From NCBI GenBank assembly GCA_030686995.1, contig CM060709.1:306423857-306487856 (forward strand): DNA of 64,000 nt. Direction: 5' to 3'. The notes beneath the pieces are model-generated. The model saw nothing but the letters and a program-made list of their open reading frames with translations. It ran no database searches and was not told the origin of the DNA. This document shows positions 45,671 through 57,771 of this stretch, piece after piece. Position numbers and translations under genes: made by a program. The DNA is from Artemisia argyi (taxonomy: Eukaryota > Streptophyta > Magnoliopsida > Asterales > Asteraceae). The stretch's first letter is position 1. Each line of letters begins with the position of its first letter.

Positions 45671-47412
45671 TGATGAGGCGAAAAATGATCCATTTTTAGG
45701 GGGTCATTTAAGCCCGAATTCAAATTTATTTGATCAAATAATTCCCTAAATCGTTCCTTTTGTGATTTTAGGTACTTTTGGAGTGAATTCTGGAAAAGGA
45801 AGCATTTTGGACGTTTTTGGAGGCATAAAAGTGATTAAAATGGCAAAGTCTTAATTTTCCTTGCTGGGAACAGTACTTGACGGCGTCAAGAGTATTTTGA
45901 TGACGGCGTGAAGAGCAAAAGTGGTGACAGCCGAGTAGAAATGTGACGGCGTCAAAGCATGGCCGTCAAGGGTAAAAGTGGTGACGGCCCAGAACAACAT
46001 TACACATGACGGCGTCAGATCTGGATCTAGGCAATCCGGTTTTATTATGGGCGGCGGGTTGACGGCGTCAGAATTTTCTTCTTGACGCCGTCACCTTGGA
46101 AAATCTATATATACTTTTGTAATTTTCATGCATTAAAAGAGAGGACAATTTTAGGGACGACTTGAATAAACCCTAGCTCGACTTTTACAGTATTTTCAAG
46201 GGTTTTCACCCTTTGAAACCCTTCATGTTCAATTAAGATAAGTATTCTTTCAATTCATTCAATATGTCTATGTGTTGTTTGAATATATCTTACGCTTGTC
46301 TTGATTTTAGCATGCTAGGCTAGATCTCTTGTGTGTTTGCTTAGATGTAATGAAACCTAGATGTTGATTATAGGTTGATTGCTTGTTTATAGTTGTAATG
46401 GATGAATGATTTCGATGTTAGGCTTAAGAAAACTGGCAGACTTCCATAGTGTAACTTTGTGGTCTAGTGGTGGTTGCTTAAGCAATTAAGCGTGCCCAAG
46501 TGAGAGTAGTACCGGGTTGGGTAACCGTCCGGGAAGTTCTCACTTAAGGACCATAAGCTCTAATGATACCAACCAGCTGCCTTAGAAGCCTGGGCACAGC
46601 CATGTGATGTCTTGACCAACAAAAAAAGGACGCGTGTTCGATTCTGATCCACAAGCATGGTTGGGTATTGGGTGGAGGTATTTTACAGGCATCAAACCTT
46701 TGCTGGGTAGGGTTGATGGGTACCATTATGGTACACAGGGTTGAGGTGTCCCTGCTAATCTACACTTTTTTGACCAACAACAACTTGCTTGAACATCTTA
46801 AGAAACATGAACCAATGCGTACTAAGGTTTTTATGGTTGTATTTAATGCATGAGCGAATTCTAGTGATCCCATGTTAGGAGCTTCTTGCAGGCTCGACAT
46901 AGAAGTGAAGTATGAGCTTATAGAGTTGGGGAAGTACGTACGCCACCCCACGATTGGTATTAAGGAATATAACCCATCATCCACGCAACTGTAACAAACT
47001 ATCATCCTGTAAAAGATATCTAGGGAGTAATGAAATCTAAGTAAACACATTTTTCCCATTTATTTTTCACACCACTAGTTTAATTAGCTTATTTTCATTT
47101 TTGTTATTTTATTTTGATTGCATCTTAGTTATTGGGTTAGTTGACTAGCAACTAATTCCTCCCACTCCTCTAAAACCCGAGATTTTTACTTGTTTTTATT
47201 AAAATATAAAAATACAAAAAGAATCTTCCCTCACCTCTAGACCTAGTTTTTAGGCTTTCTAATCCTAGCGACACTATTCCGGAGTTGAACGATCAATCCC
47301 CCGGTACTTGTCACTATACTATACTACAACGATCAGGTACACTGCCTGGTGGGGGTTGTAAGCTTCTCGAGATCCCTCGAGAGGTAAAACCTGGTGCAAT
47401 TCCCACGTATCA
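45671..47412 (+). repeat. 3' LTR of B4 (enlarged by an insertion)
   Basis: Without the 329-bp insert at 46458-46786 its length is 1413 bp, against 1412 for the 5' LTR. It holds the palindrome array (about 45877-46095) and the TATA box at about 46103. Confidence 0.92.
46458..46781 (+). mobile_element. SINE-like retroposon with tRNA-type boxes
   Basis: 324-bp insertion with 5-bp direct repeats AACTT (46453-46457, 46782-46786); the empty site is seen in the B4 5' LTR at about 26122. It begins TGTGGTCTAGTGG, fitting a pol III A box (TGGTCTAGTGG). A B-box match, GTTCGATTCTG, occurs at about 46635, unusually far away (~175 bp). An internal hairpin region lies at about 46497-46547. The short tail is CAACAAC. 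The duplicated CTTGACCAACAA word in the middle and near the end suggests a composite or dimeric element. A tRNA-derived SINE is the best call. Confidence 0.65.
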
Positions 47413-48964
47413 CAATAGTACTTTGAGGTTCAACAGTACTTTGAGGTTCTACAATACTTTTCTTCTGTTCAATGGGTTCTTCATCATGAACATCATCAGA
47501 TCTCATATTGACTCCATGAGCAATGTACTGTATTTCTTCTTCATTATAAACAACTTGATTTTCTTTTCTAACTGGTACATTGTTCATAGAAGAAGCCAAA
47601 CTATCAAGATCAAACATCCAATCAGGACCTTTACCTTTTTGATTTCCTTGATCTTCAAGAAACTCAACATGAAGACATTCTTGAACCTTTTTGGTATTCC
47701 TGTTGTATACTCTAAATCCTTTACTATTGGTACAGTAACCCAATAAGTATCCTTCATCTGACTTGCCATCAAACTTTCCAAGAGTATCAACAGTATTTAG
47801 TATGGTCAGTGGACAGCCAAAAGGTTTCATAAACTTAATGTTTGGTTTCTTTCCCATAAGAAACTCATAAGGTGTCTTCATCTGAGGTTTTGTCACTGAT
47901 ACTCTATTCAACACATAACAAGCAGCACTTACAACTTCCGCCTAAAATGGAACAGGTAATAAAGAATCTGCAAGCATTGTCCTTGCTGCTTCTATCAAAG
48001 TTCTATTCTTCCTTTCTGCAACTCCATTCTGCTGTGGAGTTCTAGCAATACTAAATTCTCTCTTAATCCCTTTCTTGGCACAAAACTCATCCATAAGTTT
48101 ATTTTTGAATTCAGTCCCATTGTCACATCTAATGGATCTTACTTTGAGTCTCAACTGATTTTCAAGTGCTATTATAAGATCATGAATAGCATCAAAGGTT
48201 TCATCTCTAAAACCCAAGAAAAAGACCCAACTGAATCTGCTACAATCATCTGTTATAACCAAACAGTACTTCTTCTAGTTTAAACTTGCAACAGAAACAG
48301 GTCCAAACAGATCCATATGCAACAATTCGTAAGGCTCTCTAATAGTTCTTTCTTCAATCTTTTTGCATGAAGCCTTGTGTTGTTTACCCTTCTTGCAAGC
48401 CAGACATGAGTGATCATTATTGTATGTTTTAGAAGGTAAACCTCTAACTAAATTACCTTTGACCAACTTGTTGAGATTTTTGAAATTCACATGTCTTAAT
48501 CTTTTGTGCCAAAGATGTGCTTCTTCCATTGTTGCCCTTGCTACCAAACATGTTGCTCTTTCAGTAGGATTGATATTCTTCAAATCTAAGCTGTACACAT
48601 CATTGGTTCTTGGTAATCTTAGCATTACCAAGTTTTCATCTTCTAACTTAAACTCAGGGGAGAGAATAAGACATTCTGTATCAAGGAATAACACAAGATA
48701 TTTCTTGTCACAGATCTGAGATACTGACAAAAGATTGAATTTAAGCTCCTTCACATATCTAACATTCTCAAAATCAATGGATCCAGTCTTGATGGTTCCT
48801 TTGCCAGTGATTCTTCCTCCATTAGGATCATTCCCAAATGCGACTCTTCCTCCAAAATAAGCCTTAAGATCTGACAAAAGCTCCTTGTCTCCTGTCATGC
48901 TTCTAGAGCAACCACTATCAATGATAATATGATCCTTAAGCTCCTCTTCTGGATTGCCCTGCAT
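47413..48964 (-). pseudogene. Copia protease, GAG-pre-integrase and integrase
   Basis: Protease active site IIDSGCSRSMTG near 48920, then the GAG-pre-integrase HHCC zinc region (LWHKRLRHVNFKNLNKLVKG ... CLACKKGKQH). The integrase core follows with catalytic Asp in VITDDCSRFSW, Asp in RCDNGTEF and Glu in VAERKNRTLIEAAR, then the FGCPLTILN / GYLLGY C-terminal region. In-frame TAG codons at 48275 and 47942 break it. The chain runs into B4 at 47412 within a Gln-Ser-Thr repeat linker and resumes at 25346. Confidence 0.93.
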
Positions 48965-49874
48965 AAAGATGAGAAGGGTTAGTTTCTATTAGGAACCCAA
49001 GCCATTACTGACTTGTGTTCCCCTTGTGGAGTGACATACTCAAATTCTTTGAGTATGTAATCTCCACTGTTTTTGAAAGCACTATCAAGAATTATTATTT
49101 TTGATTCCAAAACTTGTGTTGAATTCTCAACAACATTCCCTTTTTCACCTTGATTTGCTGAAATTACTGTTTCTCCCTCAGCAGTACTTTCTTTCTTAAC
49201 CCATTTAGTTGTAACAGTTGGTGTTGGGTTCTTTGATCTAGGTACTCTTCTTGACTTGTAAGGCCTCCTAGGTTTGTAGGAATTGAACCTCCTTGGTCTT
49301 ACTTTTGAAAAAAAATGCTATCAGTACCTTGATTGGGTGAATTCCTAAAAGTACTTTGAGAACGTACTGCTTTACCAGTACTTTGAAAAGTATCTATTGA
49401 GGGTACTGGTTGTTTGGAAAATGGTCTTTTCTGGTGAGGGTACTTATAGTCTTTTGAGAAATTTCTATGGTTAACCCTATGTGAATGATTCCAAACTGGT
49501 TTATTCTCCTTTTGCTTATGGTTTGCAGATGTGGTCTTTGGGAATTTGCTTAAGTATTCTGAGTGATAATCACAGTCCTTAATCAAATGGTGAGGACTAT
49601 AGCATACATAACATAACTTTTGACCCATATTCCCAAATCCTCTTCCAAAACATTTTCTAAAATTAGCAGTATTTTGAAAAGATTTTCTTGAAGGTACTGC
49701 TGAATGATCAACAGTACTTTGAGAAATTTTTGGAAGTACTGCTTGTTTTGAAAAGACTTTATCACTCCCTGAACCCTTGTTATCATCCCTAGGTTTCTCA
49801 ACAGTTTCTCTTAAGGACTCCGAACTAGATTGACTTGAATTAGATTGACCTTTAAGCTTCTTTCTAAACTCCAA
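48965..49874 (-). pseudogene. Copia gag-PR linker with second zinc knuckle
   Basis: Frame 49874-49299 carries the knuckle CYVCYSPHHLIKDC (CX2CX4HX4C) and Lys/Ser/Gln-rich linkers with repeated QST words. A frame disruption near 49299 separates it from PR, and 49298-48965 reads in another frame with stops. Confidence 0.75.
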
Positions 49875-50533
49875 ATTGTCTACTCCAAAACAAGAAACAT
49901 CTGTCCTAGGTGGTTGAAAACTACCTGTGGGTGGAGGAACTTCATTGTATCCCTTGTCTTTCTTAAATTCAGGAGGTGTTGGACTTGGTGATTCCTCATC
50001 ACTAGATGTGTTCTCTTCTAAGCTAATGAATTATTCATCACTAGTTGAGGTCTCATCTGAAAGAATTAGTTCCTTGTTCCTAGTTGGGATTTCTTCTGAA
50101 CTACTATCATCATAACCTAGTCCAATTTTAATGTTTGCTGTTCTTTGTTTTTCAACAAAACTAACATGTGACAGACCTGATTCTTTCCAACTAGCAAGTT
50201 TTGTTAACAACTTATCTCTTTCTTTAGTGATCTTTTCTAGTTCAGAAACCTTACATCCTAACTTTCATTCACTTAACTTTAATTGATAATCTTGTTGCTC
50301 ATATTTTTCTGCCCAAGCTACTTCATTATTTTCATGAGTGATTATCTTGGCTTCCATTGACTCTAAGTCAATTGGTAACCAGCTATCTCAGACCTAGCCA
50401 TTCTATAATTATCTCTTTCAGTCTCATATTCTTTAAGCAACTTTTGATAAGAATTACTACACTTAGAGCATACCTAAGAGATAGTAGATGAACTTGGTGA
50501 AGTAGCTACCATAGCAAGTTGAACAGGTTCTTC
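49875..50533 (-). pseudogene. Copia gag C-terminal region, degenerate
   Basis: Remnants such as CSKCSNSYQKLLKEYETERD and a leucine/glutamate-rich helical stretch are readable in the gag frame but are interrupted by several stops. In related Copias this is a coiled-coil segment between the gag knuckle and the linker. Confidence 0.6.
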
Positions 50534-51883
50534 TTAACTTTCCATGCTCCAATCAAAGCTTCCTAGACCATCACTTGATTCCAAAGCAGCAAATCCTGGT
50601 TCCTCATCAAAAGTTGTGCTCCAATCAACCTCTTCCACTACAACCATAGAGTAGGTTACTTGTTCATCATCAAATTCATTACTCCAGTCAACCTCTGATA
50701 GATTCTCTTGAGCCACCAAAGCTTTTGGTTTTGGTTCAGTTATAGGAATTTCCTTTCTTTCAACCTTGGGTTTATCCATAAGTCTATTTGCCTGATACTT
50801 TGCAAACTTACATTCCCTTGCAAAGTGACCAGTCTTTTGACAGTTAAAGCATTCAATCTTCGATTTGTCAAAGGCTATACCCTGTTTAGCTTTGAAATCA
50901 ATACCTCTTCCTGTTTTGTTCATGAACTTCTTGATCCTTACAGTGATCATGGCAACTTGCCATCTTATGTCAATTTCTTCTAAAGCATCATCATCAATTT
51001 GCAAGACATCTTCTTGACATGTAACAGGTAAAGTGGCTTGTTGAGCAAAGAAAGAACATAGAACATCAGCTGAGTTGGTGTTGTTCAATGGTGATGAAGT
51101 GGTAGTAGTCATGGTTGTGCAGGGGTGCTGTTTCTCTTCAACAGTACTTTGGACAGGGAAAGTAGTACTTTTAGTGGAAGTACTGCTTCTATTTTCAGAA
51201 GACACAAAAGAAATGTTATGAGAACTTGAACCTTTGTTACCCTTCATCTCATGCTCAAACACCTATAAGTTGTTGTAGAGATCATCAAAGTCCATAGTAT
51301 CCAAACCAGGTTGTCCTCTAATCATGGTAGCAACCACATGCCATGTAGATAGCAAACTTCTCAAGAACTTCAAGTTTGCATCTTTAATAGATGCCTCTGC
51401 TCCATATAACTCTAGCATACTGAGTAGATTTTGATATCTGTCATAGGCAGAGTCAAGGCCTTCTCTCTCACCAACACTGAATGTTTCAAATTGTTGCTTC
51501 AATAGGTTTCTATGCATCTTCTTGGAAGCATCATTACCTCAAAATCTTGTCTTAATAGCAGCCCATAGTTGTTTTGCATCCTTAGCATCATGAAACTTTA
51601 GCAGGTGACCATTAGGAATAGCAGATAGGAGTATGTTGAGAGCTTTATCTTGATTTCTTTTTGTAACTGCTGCCATGGTTGGCTTAGGTGGTGTAGGTTG
51701 TCCTTCAACTGATACAGGTTCTTCAATGACAACATTACCATTGACAATCAAATCCCATAGATCATGGTCTGTGATAGCAATGTACTGCCTCATCTTCATG
51801 CTCCATATATCATACTCTCCCTTCTTGACAATAGGAATTATGATTGAGGTGATGGATGGAACTGGTGCAACTTCAGTCGACAT
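50534..51883 (-). pseudogene. gag: Copia gag (capsid and zinc knuckle)
   Basis: Starts MSTEVAPVPSITSIIIPIVK about 75 bp after the LTR, just past the PBS. The N-terminal DUF4219-like part has GEYDIWSMKMRQYIAITDHD. The UBN2-type capsid follows (LLKQQFETFSVGEREGLDSA, FLRSLLSTWHVVATMIRGQP, FDDLYNNL), then the CCHC knuckle CFNCQKTGHFAREC near 50850, and an acidic Trp-containing tail (EVDWSNEFDDE). In-frame stops at 51539 (Gly to TGA) and 51263 (TAG after NNL) interrupt it. It ends at 50534. It would form the particle shell and bind RNA. Confidence 0.9.
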
Positions 51884-51945
51884 CTTTTAGGGTTTGTTGT
51901 AAAATTGGTTTTAAGGGTTTTTTCTTAATCAGAGTTTCCACACAA

Positions 51946-51957
51946 GCTCTGATACCA
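51946..51957 (-). promoter_or_regulatory. Copia primer-binding site (tRNA-iMet)
   Basis: Element-sense TGGTATCAGAGC, two bases after the 5' LTR end. Confidence 0.9.
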
Positions 51958-51959
51958 CT

Positions 51960-52483
51960 TGTTGGATCGATATATACTCTGACCAAACTACTTTGTAGCT
52001 TGTAAAGGTTTAAAATTTTTGAATAACTCCAAAAGTATTAATAATGAAACATTGATGTAACTTTGTTAAGTATGCGCAATCTACTAACACAAAGCTAAGA
52101 AGAACTTTCAATTTATTAAACCAAACTTTGAACCTGCTTTACAACTCAGATTCACTAACAATCCCTAACAACTCTAATATCGACCTTGCTTTTTGTTCTA
52201 ATAATTATATCTCTACTACCAGCCTAAGGCTCCTTTTATAGGCATAAGGAAAACCTTAAGTCGGTTTACAATACTTGAATGACAAGTAAACTAATACTAA
52301 TCTAATCCTAGAATATTCTAAAAACTTTGCATTACAATCCTTTCACGATATTGCATAACAGTCCTTTATATTAGAAGTACTTTGACTTTTCTTCATGCAC
52401 AAGCAGTACTTTGATCATGAGCAGTACTTTGACACAAGCAGTACTTTGAACTTCAGAAGTACTTTGATCTTCATATCCCAACA
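51960..52483 (-). repeat. 5' LTR of the Copia
   Basis: 524 bp. Five AGTACTTTGA motifs (52376-52475) stand upstream of a TATA box (TATAAAAGG in element sense, 52232-52240). The motifs are better preserved than in the 3' LTR. Confidence 0.92.
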
Positions 52484-53098
52484 ACCTAACTAACCTCTAA
52501 ACAAGCTCACGTATCCACCTATGCCAACCACTACCATGTTTACTTTATGTAAACATCCCGGTATGTCAAGTCAAGGTTATAAACATATTTTCTCTAAGAA
52601 AACTATCATTATAATACACCATACTTGCTAGAAAACCCTAAATGCACCTATGTGTTCCCGGTTAGCTTTAAAACCCTAATTGCTTATCTGAACTAACATG
52701 AAAAGTGTTTAAGACTTAGATATGAGTTACACTAGTTATTTTAGGATATATTAGACTCCCTAGATCATAGTACAACTACATAGAAGTTAGGTACAAGTCA
52801 TATAAGCACAAAACCCTAATTGGATCATAACTTCCTGAAACAAGGTCTAAACTATCCCAAATCTTTACCATAAATTATCACCACTTAGTATAAGCTACTT
52901 AAGACATTATATTAGTTACTAAACATCACTAGGACCCTAAATGAACACTAAACCCTAGGTAAAACCTTAAACTCCCACTATACAAAACTAAGTTAAAATT
53001 TGACATAAACACTTAAACCATGTTACTTAAGCACCTCAAATTAAACAAGAAACCATCCTAGAAGCTCCCTAATAACTAAGCACCCACCCTAACACAAC
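52484..53098 (+). repeat. 3' LTR of element C, second part
   Basis: Resumes C after the Copia (TSD ACCTA 52484-52488), and matches 10935-11068 before continuing into sequence absent from the truncated 5' LTR. It is non-coding and rich in AAACCCTAA-type words. D interrupts it at 53099. Confidence 0.85.
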
Positions 53099-56000
53099 TG
53101 TAACAATTCGCATTTTTAGATTAATTACTATTCCCAGGAAATTTACTATTCACTTTTACTATTCATGTTACTATTCATTTTTCCCGAAATTTTCCCGAAA
53201 GTTGATTTTTATTTCATATTCTCGAGTGATAAATCATTTCCATGGCAAATTAAATGTTTGACATTCGTTAGATCATTTTCGTGAAAGTTATTAAGGAATT
53301 ACACGGAATTATACGTTTTAGGGTAAAACGTCATTCAAAAATTCTACGCACAACGAAACTCGACCGCGTTAAGTGACCCCGCATCAGAAAAATGTTTAGT
53401 ACTCTCATGATTAATTATAGAATTAATCATGACTGAGAAAAATATGACCAAAATAAGCCTCGGCCGTGAAAAACTGGAATTTTCAGTTTTAAACGTTTTT
53501 ACTCAGCCGTAACCTTAGCCTATACCTGCATCGCGTTTCTAAGACGATTTGAGTTTTCAACTTATTAGAAAAAGTCAACATATTTTTCCCTCCTCCTTTG
53601 ACCAAAAATCATTCCTTGATTTTATAAGTCATTCCTTGATTTTTAGGCTTGCGGTTTTAGGTCTAAAAGACATTTAACACCAACCGACACTAGACTGAGC
53701 CCAGCCTAGACATTATAAGTCATTTTAAGTCATTATTATCCTATTAGAAAAGTTACATTTTACTTTTCTCAATTTTACGCAACTTTCGTACATTTTACGT
53801 ATTACGCGTTTTTAGACCCGTGTTTCCAGTTTTAGCAGGGTTTTACCACCCAAATGGAACCTACCACTCATTTTATATTTTATTATGGAGTGTCATGACA
53901 TGTTTAACAATACTTTCAAGTTTCGTATTTTTACGACACCCGGTTTTACGTTTTGAGGCTTAATCATTTACGGTTAGCAATTTACGGGGTCAAAACTAGT
54001 CACATAAGTAGGATAATATCATCAAAAGTCCACACCTTGTTCTCCAAGTTCATGAACAGACCTAGGGGGGGGGGGGAATTCAGCCCATAGGTGGCTTGAT
54101 CTCATGCTAGGAAGCTTAGATTGCATGCATGTGTCCAACTTGGTCTCCAAGTGTTGACAAGTCAACATTGTAACCTCCTCATTTTTAGTATAAAAGAGAG
54201 CTCATTCTCTTCCTTTCTCCTTCAATACCAACGACCCAAAACCATCCAAATACACCATTTTGATTATTGATCTTGCTCATTCAATCCATCACAAGTTCAA
54301 GTCATAGTTCCTAGTTGATCCTTAACACCTTTCAACCATAAAACTCTATAAAATCACCACAAAAACTCATCAAATTTCCAAGTGTTCCTAGTGAAGATTT
54401 TTACTCAAGGTTGTTTTTATGTTAGATTAGTATTTATCAAAGGATCATAAGATAGGGTTTTTGGTATGGAAGCATGGCTATGGTTGGAAAGGTTTTTGGA
54501 AGATTAAGTAGTGGTTCTTGGTTTTGATCTTGGTTCTAGTTAGTTTCTTCACAAGTTGTAAGCAAACCCTAACATACTCCTTGCTTAATTATCATTTTCA
54601 TGCTTTTTGTGTTCCTTTCATGCTATATATGTTCTTGTTATTGTGTTCATGATGTTTAAATATGGATAAAACAAGTATTGGTATACATATGTTAACTTAT
54701 GACAAGTAAACAAGCAAACTAGTGATTTTTATGGAGAACCACGACCAAAATAGTATAACTTTGATATTTGACACTTACTTACTGTTAAAGAGGACTTAAC
54801 AAGGAAAACATAGCAATTTGAATCACCCAAAACGAGTACCCGAGTCAAAAGTTATGGCCATAAGAAGTTAGCGAAACCAAAACGGCAAAACTGCCCATAC
54901 CTACTGTTTTTGCATTCTGCCATTTTGAAAGTCCCTCTTCTGGTCCGATTCATCAAAAAGTTAAAAAACGAAAGTTGTCCGGAACGACGTTTTCGTTCAG
55001 GTACAAAGAAGCTCGAGCCCTGAAAACGCTTTCCGAGTGATAATTTTCTTCAAAATCTTAACAGCCCATTTTAGACCAAAGTCACTATATTATAGTTATG
55101 ATTTACTAAGACCAAGAGGTCTAATGACCTAAAGCCAAGACCACAACCATGGCTAAAGCCAAGGTTGAGTCTCAAGACCATGGAAAAATGACCAAGGTCA
55201 CGGCGAAGCCATGACTAAATGACCATATAAACTTACTTAGGCGAAAACATGAAACAAGGAGTTGATGATAACTTGAACAAACAATTTGGATCTACTCCAC
55301 CTAAAGAACCATGAGATACAAGTTATAATAAACTTACCCTAATAATAATCTTCATGTACAAATAGACTTTCCTAAGTTTATTCAAATATTGGACATGTAA
55401 CTTTTCGGATCAAAACTTATACATTTGTTATCAAATACTACAATAGTAGGGAGCCTCATGTGAGGAGTTCATTTAGTAAGCCGTCGAGATGAGTTGTGGA
55501 TTTACGAATTAAAGTGTCCTGGCTCCTCGAACGTTTACTCCATGACTTCTGAATTATGTCGGCCCGAACGGTAGTAAGAGATATACAACTTATACATGTT
55601 TCATAAACCATTTATATTCAAAGACTTACGCTATATACTAAGTACTACATCATGAACATTATGCAAGACATATATAGGCAATTCTTCGTATTCTTAGACG
55701 TTACTCCAAACCTAAGTCGCAACGTTCTATTATAGGCTGCTCTTAGAGACTTTCACGATTCGACTACCACTTTGATTTCACATCACTTAAGCTTAAGGTG
55801 AGTCATAGCCCCTACTTTTTCATACTTGTTTTAACTCTTTGGGGGAGATACATGCTCAACTACTTGCTTACTTGTACAAATACTCAAAACATTTATACTT
55901 GATTGTTTATACTTGATTGTGTTACACTTGATTGTCTTATACTTGATCGCATTATACTTGATTTCATATCTACATGATTACGTTATATTTAATTGTGAGA

Positions 56001-56658
56001 CTTCCAGTGGCTCCAGATTAAGTTGCTGGATGACCATTGAGACTTCCGATGGCTCCAAATTAAGTTGTTGGATGACCATTGAGGCTTTGATACATCCTAA
56101 CATTTGCGAATGTTGGATACATCATAAACGTGAGGTCTTCGGAGATGAAGTGTAGACTCACGACTAATTGCTAAACTGTTTTGATGAACTTATACATGTC
56201 TTTATTATACCATATATATTAGCAGTGGGTTGTGAACACACAGGTTGCAAGTCTCTTATGGCGGGACTTGCAACTGAGTGGATTCTCAATGCCTTTGCTG
56301 TGTGAACATTCTTTAAGGCTTTTCAACTATTTTAAGACAAACTCTATGAACTCACCAACCATTGTGTTGACACTTTAGCATGTTTATCTCAGGTCTATAA
56401 GGTGATAGCTGTTGCATGGAGCATAGAGTCGCTTGGCATGTTTTGAAGACTTATGCTTTTATCTTTACCATTCGATATGTTTTAAAACTCTTATGTATTG
56501 TATTATGGAACTCAAGTTTGTAACTCGAAACTTATTAATCGAATGGTCACTTTTCAAAACGTCTCATTTAGAGTTCGTTTTCTATACCTTGTACTTTGTA
56601 TTATGAAGTAGCACCCCTATGACACAGTCTTCCGCTGCGATATTTTGGGGGTGTTACA
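53099..56658 (+). repeat. 5' LTR of D
   Basis: Long U3 with repeated TACTATTCA words near the start, a G12 tract (about 54065) and a TATA box TATAAAAG at 54189-54196. A tandem run of ~13-bp TTATACTTGATTG units lies at about 55895-55965, followed by two 42-bp units (55996-56079) beginning TGAGACTTCC. The GTAGGGAGCCTCATGTGAGG block (55446) and GGCCCGAACGGT (55561) are shared with the LTR of C. Confidence 0.93.
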
Positions 56659-56660
56659 GA

Positions 56661-56674
56661 TTGGTACCAGAGCC
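56661..56674 (+). promoter_or_regulatory. Primer-binding site of D (tRNA-iMet type)
   Basis: TTGGTACCAGAGCC shortly after the LTR: the tRNA-iMet PBS (TGGTATCAGAGC) with one T-to-C change. Confidence 0.8.
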
Positions 56675-57343
56675 TTGGTTATAGAGAACTAGGTTGCATA
56701 TACTACCTAGACTATAACTGCTATAAACATTAAGACTCTCCTCCTTATTTTGCCTTACACACACTTCATGCGCATATGCTTATTGCTAATTGTTTGTTTA
56801 GAAGAAACCCCAGACAATATTCAAGTCATCAAAAATTTAGAGCTAAGTAATAATTGTTTAATTAACTTAATCTTGTGACAGTTCTTGTTTGATAAGACAT
56901 AAGATTAAGTTAAATAAAGGTTATTAGTTTCCTGTAGAAATTTGATGATTTGCCTTATACTTACTTTATATGATTCTAATACCTAGAAGTGATTCATATG
57001 TCCTAGTACGACACTCAAACTTTACTACAAGCGCGATTATTCCTTTTCGTCATATCACCTTCTCTAGATACCCAGACTACGTTACCCTTTCACAACTTAA
57101 GAGCAGATGATAGAAAGTCTACCCAATTATGTAGTACCAATTGTTGAGTTATGTGTGCCTGGTAAATATGTATACGTGTGAAAGGAAGCAATTATAATTA
57201 TGGTGGCCAACATAATTATAAATGTGTCACGACTCACGTAGACATATGTGACCATGCTTACATTAATCGACGATTGACTCAAAATTGACAAGATTTAAGA
57301 CTAAGTAGTCTAGGAATATCACCTCATATCTGACGTCGACAAA
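56675..57343. other. 5' untranslated leader of D
   Basis: About 670 bp between PBS and gag ATG with no open frame of note: likely packaging/leader sequence. Confidence 0.6.
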
Positions 57344-57691
57344 ATGTCCCTCCTTGTAGATATCATGGTACCAAAGAGAGTAACTCGTAGCACTAGCCAA
57401 GGTGGTGCAACACCAAGAGGTGGAAGAACTGGTGGTCGTGGAGGTAGAGGAACTACTCACGACACTAGTAATAATAGTGGAAGAACTGGTGGACGTGGAG
57501 GTAGAGGAGATGCTCACGACACTAGTAACCCTAGTAACGATGGTGGAAATCCAGATGTCTCCACCATTATTGCCCAACAACTACAAAACCTACTTCCCAC
57601 TATAGTCACACAAGTTGGCAATCACATGAACAATTTGGGAAACCACGGAAGCATAAATGACGCTACAAATGATGGAGGAAGGAATGGTAAT

Positions 57692-57771
<80 letters not shown>

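Larger units (their letters stand above)
25347..47412 (+). mobile_element. B4: outer family B element, hosts B2 (and B3) and a SINE-like insert
   Basis: LTRs 25347-26758 (1412 bp) and 45671-47412 (1742 bp, enlarged by a 329-bp insert). Flanks are CAACA (25342-25346) and CAATA (47413-47417), one mismatch. The interior (26759-28326 then 43152-45670) has an Asp-type PBS, a gag-derived ORF and the 3' cassette. It is inserted in the Copia IN-RT linker within a run of AGTACTTTGAGGTTCAAC repeats. There is no pol domain. Confidence 0.9.
12205..52483 (-). mobile_element. SIRE-like Copia retrotransposon, interrupted by family B elements
   Basis: Two 524-bp LTRs (12205-12728, 51960-52483) with TG...CA ends, perfect 5-bp TSD ACCTA, a tRNA-iMet PBS and a PPT. 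Minus-strand order is LTR, gag, PR, IN, RT, RNase H, a large post-pol ORF, then LTR. PR-IN-RT-RH order is diagnostic of Copia. Removing B1 (17841-24191) and B4 (25347-47412) with one copy of each TSD leaves about 11.8 kb. The post-pol ORF and pre-PPT tandem repeats resemble Sireviruses; that lineage call is inference. Multiple nonsense codons make it defective. By hand count the LTRs differ at about 27 sites (~5%). Confidence 0.92.

Noticed and set aside
55913..56155. 80-codon ORF repeated at 61735-61977
   Set aside because: Lies within both D LTRs across the tandem units; conserved only because the LTRs are young.
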